This document shows positions 33,501 to 39,667 of a stretch of 39,667 bases of DNA, one piece after another. The position numbers were made by a program, and so were the translations under genes. The notes under the pieces were generated by a model. The model was not told where the DNA came from. It was given only the letters and a program-made list of their open reading frames with translations, and made no database searches. The first letter of the stretch is position 1. Every line of letters starts with the position of its first letter. The DNA comes from an uncultured Bacteroidota bacterium (GTDB lineage: Bacteria; Bacteroidota; Bacteroidia; Flavobacteriales; Flavobacteriaceae), in contig CACJHI010000013.1 of assembly GCA_902593165.1 (NCBI GenBank), positions 1-39,667 of the forward strand. The letters are read 5' to 3'.

Positions 33501-35098
33501 TCCTCTCTTATTCCATCTAATGGAGGGTTTGTCACTTGAGCAAAAAGTTGTTTAAAATAATTATATAAAAGTTGAGGCTTTTTAGATAATACAGCTAAAG
33601 GAGTATCTATTCCCATAGAACCAATAGATTCCTTGCCAGTAATACTCATAGGAATAATAATTTTCTTAAAGTCTTCCTTTGTATATCCAAAAATTTTTAA
33701 TCTTGTTTCAAACTTAATTTTTTCATCAGGGGTTCTATTTCCTGTATATGGAACATCCTTTAACTGGAGTATGTTCTTATTGACCCATTTCTTGTATGGT
33801 TGTTTTGAGACTATTTTAGATTTAATTTCTTCATCATTTATTATTCTTCCTTCTTCCATGTCAACAAGAAATATTTTTCCTGGCTCAAGTCTTCCATGTG
33901 ATAAAACATTTTTAGGTTCAATCTCTACAACACCTGTTTCTGAAGACATAATGACATATCCATCTTTTGTTACAGTATACCTTGAAGGTCTAAGACCATT
34001 TCGGTCTAACAGGGCACCTATATACTTACCATCAGTAAAAGGAATTGAAGCAGGCCCATCCCAAGGCTCCATAATACAACTGTTAAATTCATAAAATGCT
34101 TTTTTCTTATCATCCATTGAGTTGTGTTTTTCCCATGCTTCTGGTACTAACATCATCATGACTTCAGGTAGTGATCTTCCAGTCATAAGTAAAAGCTCAA
34201 CAACCATATCCATTGACGCTGAATCTGATTTTTTTGGTACGATTATTGGAAGAATTTTTGACATTTCATGATCAGATATGTTATCTGATTTAAAAAGTTC
34301 TTCTCTGGTTCTCATCCTACTTATGTTCCCCTTGAATGTATTAATCTCTCCATTGTGACACATATACCTGAAAGGTTGTGCTAGATCCCAGGTAGGAAAA
34401 GTATTTGTTGAAAATCTCTGGTGAACAAGTGCAAGCTTAGTGACCAAAGAAGAGTCTTTTAAATCTACATAGAATCTTTCAATATCTTCTGGCACTAATA
34501 ATCCTTTGTAAATAATTGTCTTTGTGCTTAAACTTGAAAAATAAAAATATTCCTTCTCAGATAGTTCAGAGGAGGATATTGAGTTTTCAGCAATTTTTCT
34601 TGCTTTAAATAACTTAATATTTAAATTAATTTCATCAGTTTCTGAATCGTTTGTAGTTATAAATACCTGTTTTATCTTAGGCTGGGATTTACTAGCAATA
34701 GAACCAACAACTTTTGAGTTAACCGGCACATCTCTCCATCCAATAATTTTTAAATTCTGATTTTTGATTTCATCCTCAAAAACTTTAATGCAATGTTTTG
34801 ACTGGTTTACACTTTTTGGTAAGAAAACCATACCAACTGCATAATTGTTAGGTTCTGGCAGGGAAAATTTACATTTTTTAGTAAAAAAGTCATGAGGTAT
34901 TTCAATTAAAATTCCAGCTCCATCTCCAGTCCTTCCATCTGAACTAACTGCACCTCTGTGTTCAAGACATGAGAGAATATTAAGCGCTTTACTAATAATA
35001 TTATTAGTTCTTTCACCGTTTAGACTACAAATAAAGCCTGCTCCACAATTATCATGCTCAAATTCAGATAGATATAGTCCTTGGTCTTTTAATTTCAT
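30593..35098 (-). CDS. gltB: Glutamate synthase large subunit
   Basis: A 1,501-residue GOGAT alpha chain. After a 17-residue propeptide the catalytic Cys lies in EFEHDNCGAGF and becomes the N-terminal residue for glutamine hydrolysis. The central FMN domain includes GEGGEDSKRFKR, QGAKPGEGGQLPG and ISGYDGGTGASP. The 3Fe-4S ligands are C-x5-C-x4-C in CIMMRACHLNTCPVG. A GXGXG beta-helix with GGNVLILG lies at the end. It converts 2-oxoglutarate plus glutamine to two glutamates. ATG 35098 is chosen because a TTG at 35131 lies upstream of the promoter -7 box. Confidence 0.96.
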   Translation of the reverse strand: MKLKDQGLYLSEFEHDNCGAGFICSLNGERTNNIISKALNILSCLEHRGAVSSDGRTGDGAGILIEIPHDFFTKKCKFSLPEPNNYAVGMVFLPKSVNQSKHCIKVFEDEIKNQNLKIIGWRDVPVNSKVVGSIASKSQPKIKQVFITTNDSETDEINLNIKLFKARKIAENSISSSELSEKEYFYFSSLSTKTIIYKGLLVPEDIERFYVDLKDSSLVTKLALVHQRFSTNTFPTWDLAQPFRYMCHNGEINTFKGNISRMRTREELFKSDNISDHEMSKILPIIVPKKSDSASMDMVVELLLMTGRSLPEVMMMLVPEAWEKHNSMDDKKKAFYEFNSCIMEPWDGPASIPFTDGKYIGALLDRNGLRPSRYTVTKDGYVIMSSETGVVEIEPKNVLSHGRLEPGKIFLVDMEEGRIINDEEIKSKIVSKQPYKKWVNKNILQLKDVPYTGNRTPDEKIKFETRLKIFGYTKEDFKKIIIPMSITGKESIGSMGIDTPLAVLSKKPQLLYNYFKQLFAQVTNPPLDGIREEIITDTSLSIGNSYNIFEITEEHCINLNINNPIISNEDLDKIKYINHENFKTKSINCLYKSKMGHNGIEEALENIVVDIERRVDDGTNIIILSDRGVSKKMSPIPMLLACSYVHQTMIKKKKRSKFGIIIESAEPREPHHFSMLFGFGASAINPYVVNEIINYHHELGFIKNISKEKAISNFNDATAKGILKVMNKIGISTLNSYRGSQIFEALGLKTNFINKYFKNTPTRIEGVGLYVIEKEISQRIKHAFTSSSDFISIKTGGDYRWRRDGESHMLNPNTISKLQKSVRQESYTSYKEFSKLVNDQEEQLMTIRGLLKFVDYNPIPIEEVEPWTEIVKRFKTGAMSYGSISKEAHENLAIAMNRIGGKSNSGEGGEDSKRFKRDKNGDLRNSAIKQVASGRFGVSSYYLSSANEIQIKMAQGAKPGEGGQLPGPKVNPLIAKVRNSTPYVGLISPPPHHDIYSIEDLAQLIFDLKNANRKARINVKLVSEVGVGTIAAGVAKAKADVILISGYDGGTGASPLTSLRHAGLPWELGIAEAQQTLVINNLRSRVVLECDGQLKTGKDVAIACLLGAEEFGFSTAPLVASGCIMMRACHLNTCPVGIATQDPDLRKNFKGKPEHVINYMYFVAQELREIMANLGYRTMDEMIGQTQKLKPKEGFEDFKVKGINLDKVLYKPLNKDEFPIRNTKKQDHKLDNVLDFEILKSANLSINKKVKSSFEFKIKNTDRSVGALISNEISNIHGINGLPKDTLKINFRGSAGQSFGAFAVKGLKMTVIGNTNDYFGKSLSGGILSVRVPEDSTFESDKNIITGNVALYGATSGEAYINGIAGERFCVRNSGANAVVEGVGDHGCEYMTGGNVLILGEIGRNFGAGMSGGIAYLLKTPDFSEKNFNMEMINFEEIDSQDIDIIYSLLKNHYSNTASKLAEEMLSNWSSKKESFIKIMPIEYKAALEKLKEDKINQLIN

Positions 35099-35109
35099 AT
35101 TAAGATTAA

Positions 35110-35140
35110 CAAATTTATGATTAAGGTCCAATGATCAAAA
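35110..35140 (-). promoter_or_regulatory. Promoter of gltB-gltD
   Basis: On the minus strand: TTTTG (35140-35136), an 18-base spacer, then TAAATTTG (35117-35110). Both boxes fit the Bacteroidota consensus. The expected start is about five bases before ATG 35098. Confidence 0.6.
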
Positions 35141-35200
35141 TCATACATAACCTAATCAAATATTAAAAAATAATATTTATCATATTTATAATAAAAGGTT

Positions 35201-35226
35201 AAAAAAAATATCATATTGATATTTTT
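35201..35226 (-). terminator. Terminator after secA
   Basis: A perfect 10-bp inverted repeat (35204-35213 with 35217-35226) with a three-base loop. On the minus strand it is followed by a run of eight Ts. It lies 33 bases after the secA stop and before the gltB promoter. Confidence 0.65.
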
Positions 35227-35258
35227 CAAATAATTAACTGAAAATTTATTAGAAAGAA

Positions 35259-38200
35259 TTAACTATTAATTGACCACTCACCAGTTACGAGTAACTTCTC
35301 TGCTTGTTTGAATTTTAAAGTTTTAATTTCACCAGTGTCATTATTTCTAATCTCAACTTTTTCGTTTCTACCTATTTTGGGAACCTCTCTTGTTATGGTC
35401 TCCACTCTCTGGCTTTGTTGGCTTGCACTAGCACCTACTCTTCTTGCTCTTTCAGCTAGTTCATCACTATTAAGACTTTCTTCTTTTGAAGTTTGATAAT
35501 TGTTATTTTTTGAAGAATCTGTTGAAGCATCTTTAATATTACCTTGATTATTTGGAAGATTAGACTTAAATAAAAATGATAATAGTTCTTTATTAAGAAT
35601 ATGAATCATTGACTTAAATAACTCATATGCTTCAAATTTATATATCAATAAAGGATCTTTTTGCTCGTGAACTGCTAATTGAACAGATTGTTTTAATTCA
35701 TCCATTTTTCTTAGATGATTTTTCCACTTTTCATCAATTATTGCGAGAGAAATGTTCTTTTCAAAATCATCAATTAGATTTTCTCCATTAGTCTCAAAAG
35801 ATTTCTTTAAATCAGTTACAATATTTATAACCTTTTTACCATCTGTAAATGGAACTACAATTCTTTTAAAGGAGTTTGCCTTATTCTCATAAACGTTTTT
35901 AATAACAGGAAGCGCAAGGGCTCTATTTAACTCTTTTTTGTTTATGTAAAACTTATTTAGTTCCTCATAAAGAGAATTAATTAAGTCTTCTTCATTTGAT
36001 TCAATGAATTCATCCTCATTAATTGGTGAAGTCATCGAAAAAGTTGTTATAAGTTCAAATTCAAAGTTTTTAAAATTATTAGTACCCTTATTGTCTATAA
36101 CTATCTCTTCAATTGTGTCAAACATTATATTAGAAATATCGATTTGTAGTCTATCGCCTTCTAATGCGTTTTTTCTTAGAGTATAAATAATATTTCTCTG
36201 TGAGTTCATAACATCATCATACTCTAGTAATCTCTTTCTAATCCCAAAGTTATTTTCCTCTACCTTCTTCTGAGCTCTTTCGATTGATTTTGTTACCATA
36301 GGATGCTGTATATTTTCTCCATCTTTTAAACCCATACGATCCATTATATTAGATACCCTATCTTGGCCAAATAACCTCATTAAATTATCTTCAAAAGAAA
36401 CATAAAATTGAGAACTACCAGGATCGCCTTGTCTCCCAGATCTACCTCTAAGCTGTCTGTCTACTCTTCGTGAATCATGTCTTTCTGTACCAATAATTGC
36501 AAGTCCTCCAGCATCAATAACATCTTTGCTTAACTTAATATCAGTTCCCCTACCAGCCATATTAGTAGCAATTGTGACTACACCAGGATTTCCAGCCTCA
36601 GCAACTATATCAGCTTCTTTTTTATGAAGCTTGGCATTTAGTACATTATGGTTTACACTTGCTCGGTTTAACATTTTACTTAATAACTCTGATATCTCAA
36701 CAGATGTTGTTCCAATCAATACAGGTCTTTTATTGTTCCTGAGATCAATTACTTCCTCAATAATTGCATTATATTTTTCACGTTTTGATTTATAAATTAA
36801 ATCATCTTCATCTTTTCTTGCTATCGGTTTATTCGTTGGAATTTCTGTTACATCAAGTTTATAGATTTCCCAAAATTCACCTGCCTCAGTAACAGCAGTA
36901 CCTGTCATCCCAGAAAGCTTAGAGTATAATCTAAAATAATTTTGGAGAGTAATTGTAGCAAAAGTCTGAGTAGCAGCCTCAATTTTCACATTTTCTTTAG
37001 CTTCTATTGCTTGATGAAGTCCATCTGAGTATCTTCTACCATCCATAATCCTTCCAGTTTGCTCATCAACAATCATTACCTTATTCTCAACAACAACATA
37101 TTCAACATCTTTCTCGAATAAAGTAAAAGCTTTTAGTAACTGATTCATACTGTGAATCCTTTCGCTTTTGATGTTAAAATCATTGAATAAATCATTTTTT
37201 TCTTTTGCTTCATCTTCTGCAGATAGTCCTTTACCCTCTATTGAAGCAATTTCAGTTGAAATATTTGGCATGATAAAAAAATCTTTATCATCTAGATCCT
37301 CGGATAGTGTATTTATACCCTTATCTGTAAGTTCAATCTGATTATTTTTCTCATCTATTGTAAAATAGAGCTCTTCATCAATTTGATGCATTTCTCTATT
37401 GTTATCTTGCATATAAAAGTTCTCAGTTTTTTGAAGTGTTTGCTTTACACCTTCCTCACTTAAAAATTTAATTAACGCTTTATTTTTTGGAAGTCCTCTA
37501 TATACTCTGTAAAGAAGGAAACCACCTTTATCATTGTCGGAATTTTGAATAAGACCCTTAGCTTCTGAAAGAATACTTGTGAGGTATGTCTTTTGAAGGG
37601 AGACTAGTCTCTGGATCTTAGGCTTTAAATTATCAAATTCATGCCTTTCTCCATCTTTTGTTGGTCCAGAAATAATTAACGGTGTTCTAGCATCATCAAT
37701 TAGAACTGAGTCTACCTCATCAATTATAGCATAATTATGCTTTCTTTGAACAATATCATCCAGTGAGTGAGACATATTGTCTCTTAAATAATCAAAGCCA
37801 AATTCATTATTTGTTCCATAGGTTATATCTGCCTCGTATGCTTTTTTTCTTTCAGGAGAATTTGGTTTATGATAATCAATACAATCGATCTTTAAACCAT
37901 GAAATTCAAGTATTGGCCCCATCCATGCACTATCACGTTTTGCCAAGTAATCATTAACCGTAACCAAATGAACTCCATCACCTGTAAGAGCATTTAGATA
38001 AATTGGTAATGTTGAAACTAAGGTTTTTCCCTCACCAGTTTGCATTTCTCCAATTTTTCCTTGATGAAGAACAATTCCTCCAATTAATTGAACATCATAG
38101 TGAATCATATCCCAGACAACATTTTTTCCGGCTGCATCCCAATTATTTTTCCATATTGCATTATCACTATCAATCTTTGTATAAGATTTTTTTGATGCAA

Positions 38201-38618
38201 TTTCTTTATCAAAATCTGAAGCAGTTACTTTAATTTCTTCATTTTCAAAAAATCTTTTTGCAGTCTCCTTCACAACTGCGAATGCCTCAGGTAATAATCT
38301 GTCCAAAACTTCAGACTTCTTTTCTATTAGATCATTTTCTAAAGACTCAATTTGCTTAAATATTTCTTCCTTTTCAGTATTAGACAGTTCATTAGAAAGC
38401 TTATCATTTAGATCTGAAACTGAAGAATTAAGAACTTCTGTCTCATCTGAAATCAATTTTTTAAATTCAATTGTTTTATCTCTAAGTTGATCATTAGTAA
38501 TTGAGGAGAGTCTATTGAAATGATTATTGATTTCATCAACTATGGGGGTCAGCTTTTTAAGATCTTTCCCAGACTTATCCCCAAGAAATACCTTCAAAAG
38601 GGAGTTAACAATAGACAT
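35259..38618 (-). CDS. secA: Preprotein translocase ATPase SecA
   Basis: A 1,119-residue SecA, longer than E. coli (901) but near the usual Bacteroidota length because of insertions in the N-terminal half. Walker A is GEMQTGEGKT and Walker B IIDEVDSVLIDD. Motifs TIATNMAGRGTDI and GRSGRQGDPGSS of the second helicase domain are intact. A long acidic, coiled N-terminal insert is rich in Glu/Lys/Ser. The C-terminus ends GEWSINS with no zinc-binding Cys motif. It drives Sec export. A -7 box lies just before ATG 38618. Confidence 0.97.
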   Translation of the reverse strand: MSIVNSLLKVFLGDKSGKDLKKLTPIVDEINNHFNRLSSITNDQLRDKTIEFKKLISDETEVLNSSVSDLNDKLSNELSNTEKEEIFKQIESLENDLIEKKSEVLDRLLPEAFAVVKETAKRFFENEEIKVTASDFDKEIASKKSYTKIDSDNAIWKNNWDAAGKNVVWDMIHYDVQLIGGIVLHQGKIGEMQTGEGKTLVSTLPIYLNALTGDGVHLVTVNDYLAKRDSAWMGPILEFHGLKIDCIDYHKPNSPERKKAYEADITYGTNNEFGFDYLRDNMSHSLDDIVQRKHNYAIIDEVDSVLIDDARTPLIISGPTKDGERHEFDNLKPKIQRLVSLQKTYLTSILSEAKGLIQNSDNDKGGFLLYRVYRGLPKNKALIKFLSEEGVKQTLQKTENFYMQDNNREMHQIDEELYFTIDEKNNQIELTDKGINTLSEDLDDKDFFIMPNISTEIASIEGKGLSAEDEAKEKNDLFNDFNIKSERIHSMNQLLKAFTLFEKDVEYVVVENKVMIVDEQTGRIMDGRRYSDGLHQAIEAKENVKIEAATQTFATITLQNYFRLYSKLSGMTGTAVTEAGEFWEIYKLDVTEIPTNKPIARKDEDDLIYKSKREKYNAIIEEVIDLRNNKRPVLIGTTSVEISELLSKMLNRASVNHNVLNAKLHKKEADIVAEAGNPGVVTIATNMAGRGTDIKLSKDVIDAGGLAIIGTERHDSRRVDRQLRGRSGRQGDPGSSQFYVSFEDNLMRLFGQDRVSNIMDRMGLKDGENIQHPMVTKSIERAQKKVEENNFGIRKRLLEYDDVMNSQRNIIYTLRKNALEGDRLQIDISNIMFDTIEEIVIDNKGTNNFKNFEFELITTFSMTSPINEDEFIESNEEDLINSLYEELNKFYINKKELNRALALPVIKNVYENKANSFKRIVVPFTDGKKVINIVTDLKKSFETNGENLIDDFEKNISLAIIDEKWKNHLRKMDELKQSVQLAVHEQKDPLLIYKFEAYELFKSMIHILNKELLSFLFKSNLPNNQGNIKDASTDSSKNNNYQTSKEESLNSDELAERARRVGASASQQSQRVETITREVPKIGRNEKVEIRNNDTGEIKTLKFKQAEKLLVTGEWSINS

Positions 38619-38631
38619 ACTGTTTTTTTTT

Positions 38632-38639
38632 CAAATTTA
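38632..38639 (-). promoter_or_regulatory. -7 box of secA
   Basis: Minus-strand TAAATTTG is a full match, 13 bases before ATG 38618. No -33 TTG is at the ideal distance, but it suggests secA has its own promoter apart from the DUF2795-type gene. Confidence 0.45.
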
Positions 38640-38674
38640 TTTAAAAATTACCAATTAATATTAATCATACTAGA

Positions 38675-38896
38675 TTAATACTCATCCTCATTCCAAAGGT
38701 AATCTTCTTCTGTTGGAAAGTCAGGCCAAATTTCTTCAATTGATTCGTAAACATCACCTTCATCTTCAAGAGATTGAAGATTCTCTACTACTTCAAGAGG
38801 TGCACCAGTTCTAATTGAGAAGTCAATTAGCTCATCTTTGGAAGCTGGCCAAGGAGCATCACTTAGGTAAGAAGCTAATTCTAATGTCCAATACAT
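38675..38896 (-). CDS. DUF2795-type small acidic protein
   Basis: From ATG 38896 the 73-residue protein begins MYWTLELASYLSDAPWPASKDELIDFSIRTGAPLEV and ends in an acidic tail (PTEEDYLWNEDEY). This is a pattern I recall from Bacteroidota proteins labelled DUF2795, a helical domain of unknown role. A TTG at 38914 would add six residues, but it forms part of the promoter -7 box, so the ATG is chosen. It lies between lnt and secA on the same strand, a setting that links it only loosely to envelope genes. Confidence 0.8.
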   Translation of the reverse strand: MYWTLELASYLSDAPWPASKDELIDFSIRTGAPLEVVENLQSLEDEGDVYESIEEIWPDFPTEEDYLWNEDEY

Positions 38897-38911
38897 ACGA
38901 CTTGTTTTCTG

Positions 38912-38943
38912 CAAAAATATATTATATGTTCAAAAAACCAAAA
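38912..38943 (-). promoter_or_regulatory. Promoter of the DUF2795-type gene
   Basis: On the minus strand: TTTTG (38943-38939), a 19-base spacer, then TATTTTTG (38919-38912). The predicted start is near 38905, nine bases before ATG 38896. This is the best match in the window to the full Bacteroidota promoter consensus. Confidence 0.65.
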
Positions 38944-38948
38944 GTTTT

Positions 38949-39667
38949 TTATTCTTTTACCTTTGAAAATGAAAGAAGCAATAATAGAATAGATATAAGT
39001 ATACATAATCTAGCAATATAATCTCCATTTTTACTGTAGAATGTCCTGTAATCAATGGCATAGGCTTTCCCACTTAAAGTTCCTTTTTTATTAAATGGCA
39101 ATGTTGTATTATACTCTCCAAGTTCATTTATAATTGCAGAAACACCAGAATTTGCACTTCTAACAATATATCTTCTGTTTTCAATTGCTCTTAATCTTGC
39201 ATAACTTAATAGATGCCTATGGCCTGGTGTATCTCCCCACCATGAATCATTTGTAATAATTGAAATAAAATTAGCTCCTAGATCAACATAATTGGCAACA
39301 TATTCTCCATCAATTGTCTCATAACATACAATTGGAATAGTTTTTAGATCTTTTAAAGAGTGTTTAAATACTTTTCTTTCGGATTCATGCTGTGTACCCA
39401 TAGAACGAATTGTTCCTCCTAGATCAATCATTACAGTCCCAATTATAGGTTCAAGGAAAGACTTAAATGGCATATATTCACTTCCAACTACAAGTTTAGA
39501 CTTATGATTATACTCAAAACCTTTATTTGCAGACATATTTATTGAAGAATTAAAATAATCAACCCAAATATTGTCTCTAACTGGATTCGCTGATTTTGAA
39601 GGTTTTTCTTTCTGATTTTGATACAACTTATAAAATTGAATTCCAGAAATTAGATTTGTACTATTGA
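38949..39667 (-). CDS. lnt: Apolipoprotein N-acyltransferase, C-terminal part
   Basis: The reading frame stays open to the window edge at 39667, so the N-terminal membrane helices and first catalytic Glu are outside. What is visible is the nitrilase-like domain. HKSKLVVGSEYMPF holds the Lys and second Glu of the catalytic set, and PIVCYETIDG holds the nucleophile Cys. ITNDSWWGDTPGHRHLLSYARLRAIENRRYIVRSANSGVSAI is the family's conserved stretch. One hydrophobic segment closes the protein. It N-acylates lipoproteins in the inner membrane, consistent with the many lipoproteins in this window. Confidence 0.92.
   Translation of the reverse strand, partial: NSTNLISGIQFYKLYQNQKEKPSKSANPVRDNIWVDYFNSSINMSANKGFEYNHKSKLVVGSEYMPFKSFLEPIIGTVMIDLGGTIRSMGTQHESERKVFKHSLKDLKTIPIVCYETIDGEYVANYVDLGANFISIITNDSWWGDTPGHRHLLSYARLRAIENRRYIVRSANSGVSAIINELGEYNTTLPFNKKGTLSGKAYAIDYRTFYSKNGDYIARLCILISILLLLLSFSKVKE

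Noticed and set aside
33633-34094. A 153-codon plus-strand frame inside gltB
   Set aside because: It lies antisense to conserved gltB sequence, has no promoter or family resemblance, and is a shadow frame.
1-39667. CRISPR array or rRNA operon
   Set aside because: No regularly spaced short repeats and no rRNA-like conserved sequence were seen anywhere in the window.

Overview
The window looks like a compact, AT-rich chromosome segment from a Bacteroidota bacterium, most likely a marine Flavobacteriia relative. Support for this: SecA of about 1,119 residues without a C-terminal zinc motif; a short GSII-type glutamine synthetase; a DnaJ with only two CxxCxGxG motifs; eukaryote-like branched-chain aminotransferase; many MKK-type lipoproteins; and repeated TAnnTTTG -7 promoter boxes, often with a TTTTG -33 box. 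Genes are packed with TAATG and ATGA-type overlaps and convergent genes that overlap at their tails. This assignment is inference from gene content; no rRNA is present.

Region 1 (1-2420): a serine-recombinase-like protein that has lost key catalytic residues, then three small NTF2-like lipoproteins. Region 2 (2420-7530): a divergent carbohydrate/oxidoreductase block. PhyH dioxygenase and an SDR run leftward; a Tat-exported GH109/Gfo-Idh-MocA protein, a galactokinase-like GHMP kinase and a sugar nucleotidyltransferase run rightward with overlapping genes. Region 3 (7530-10130): lipoprotein MsrA, three small unknowns and a pirin.

Region 4 (10130-11130) is the least explained part. It holds two diverged copies of an approximately 133-bp unit, a strong hairpin, a 21-residue peptide with nine cysteines (metallothionein-like, too short for ordinary gene finders), an unknown 119-residue protein and an unusual tRNA-Arg(ACG). 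The tRNA is followed after 13 bases by a Ca/Na antiporter with a UUG start.

Region 5 (12080-21800) is mostly core metabolism: glnA (GSII), then purM-prfA-pyrF-hydrolase; an amidohydrolase-crcB-small membrane protein operon; a MazG-like pyrophosphohydrolase; ilvE; and a TIGR01777 epimerase. Region 6 (21800-28040): grpE-dnaJ preceded by a well-formed sigma-54 -24/-12 promoter, then a sigma-54-activator-type response regulator lacking a DNA-binding domain, an M28 peptidase, a MATE transporter and a PAP2 phosphatase. Region 7 (28000-39667), all leftward: glycosyltransferase, gltD, gltB, secA, a DUF2795-type protein and the C-terminal part of Lnt, cut by the window edge. Together glnA, gltB and gltD supply the GS-GOGAT ammonium assimilation route, although glnA is not in the same operon.
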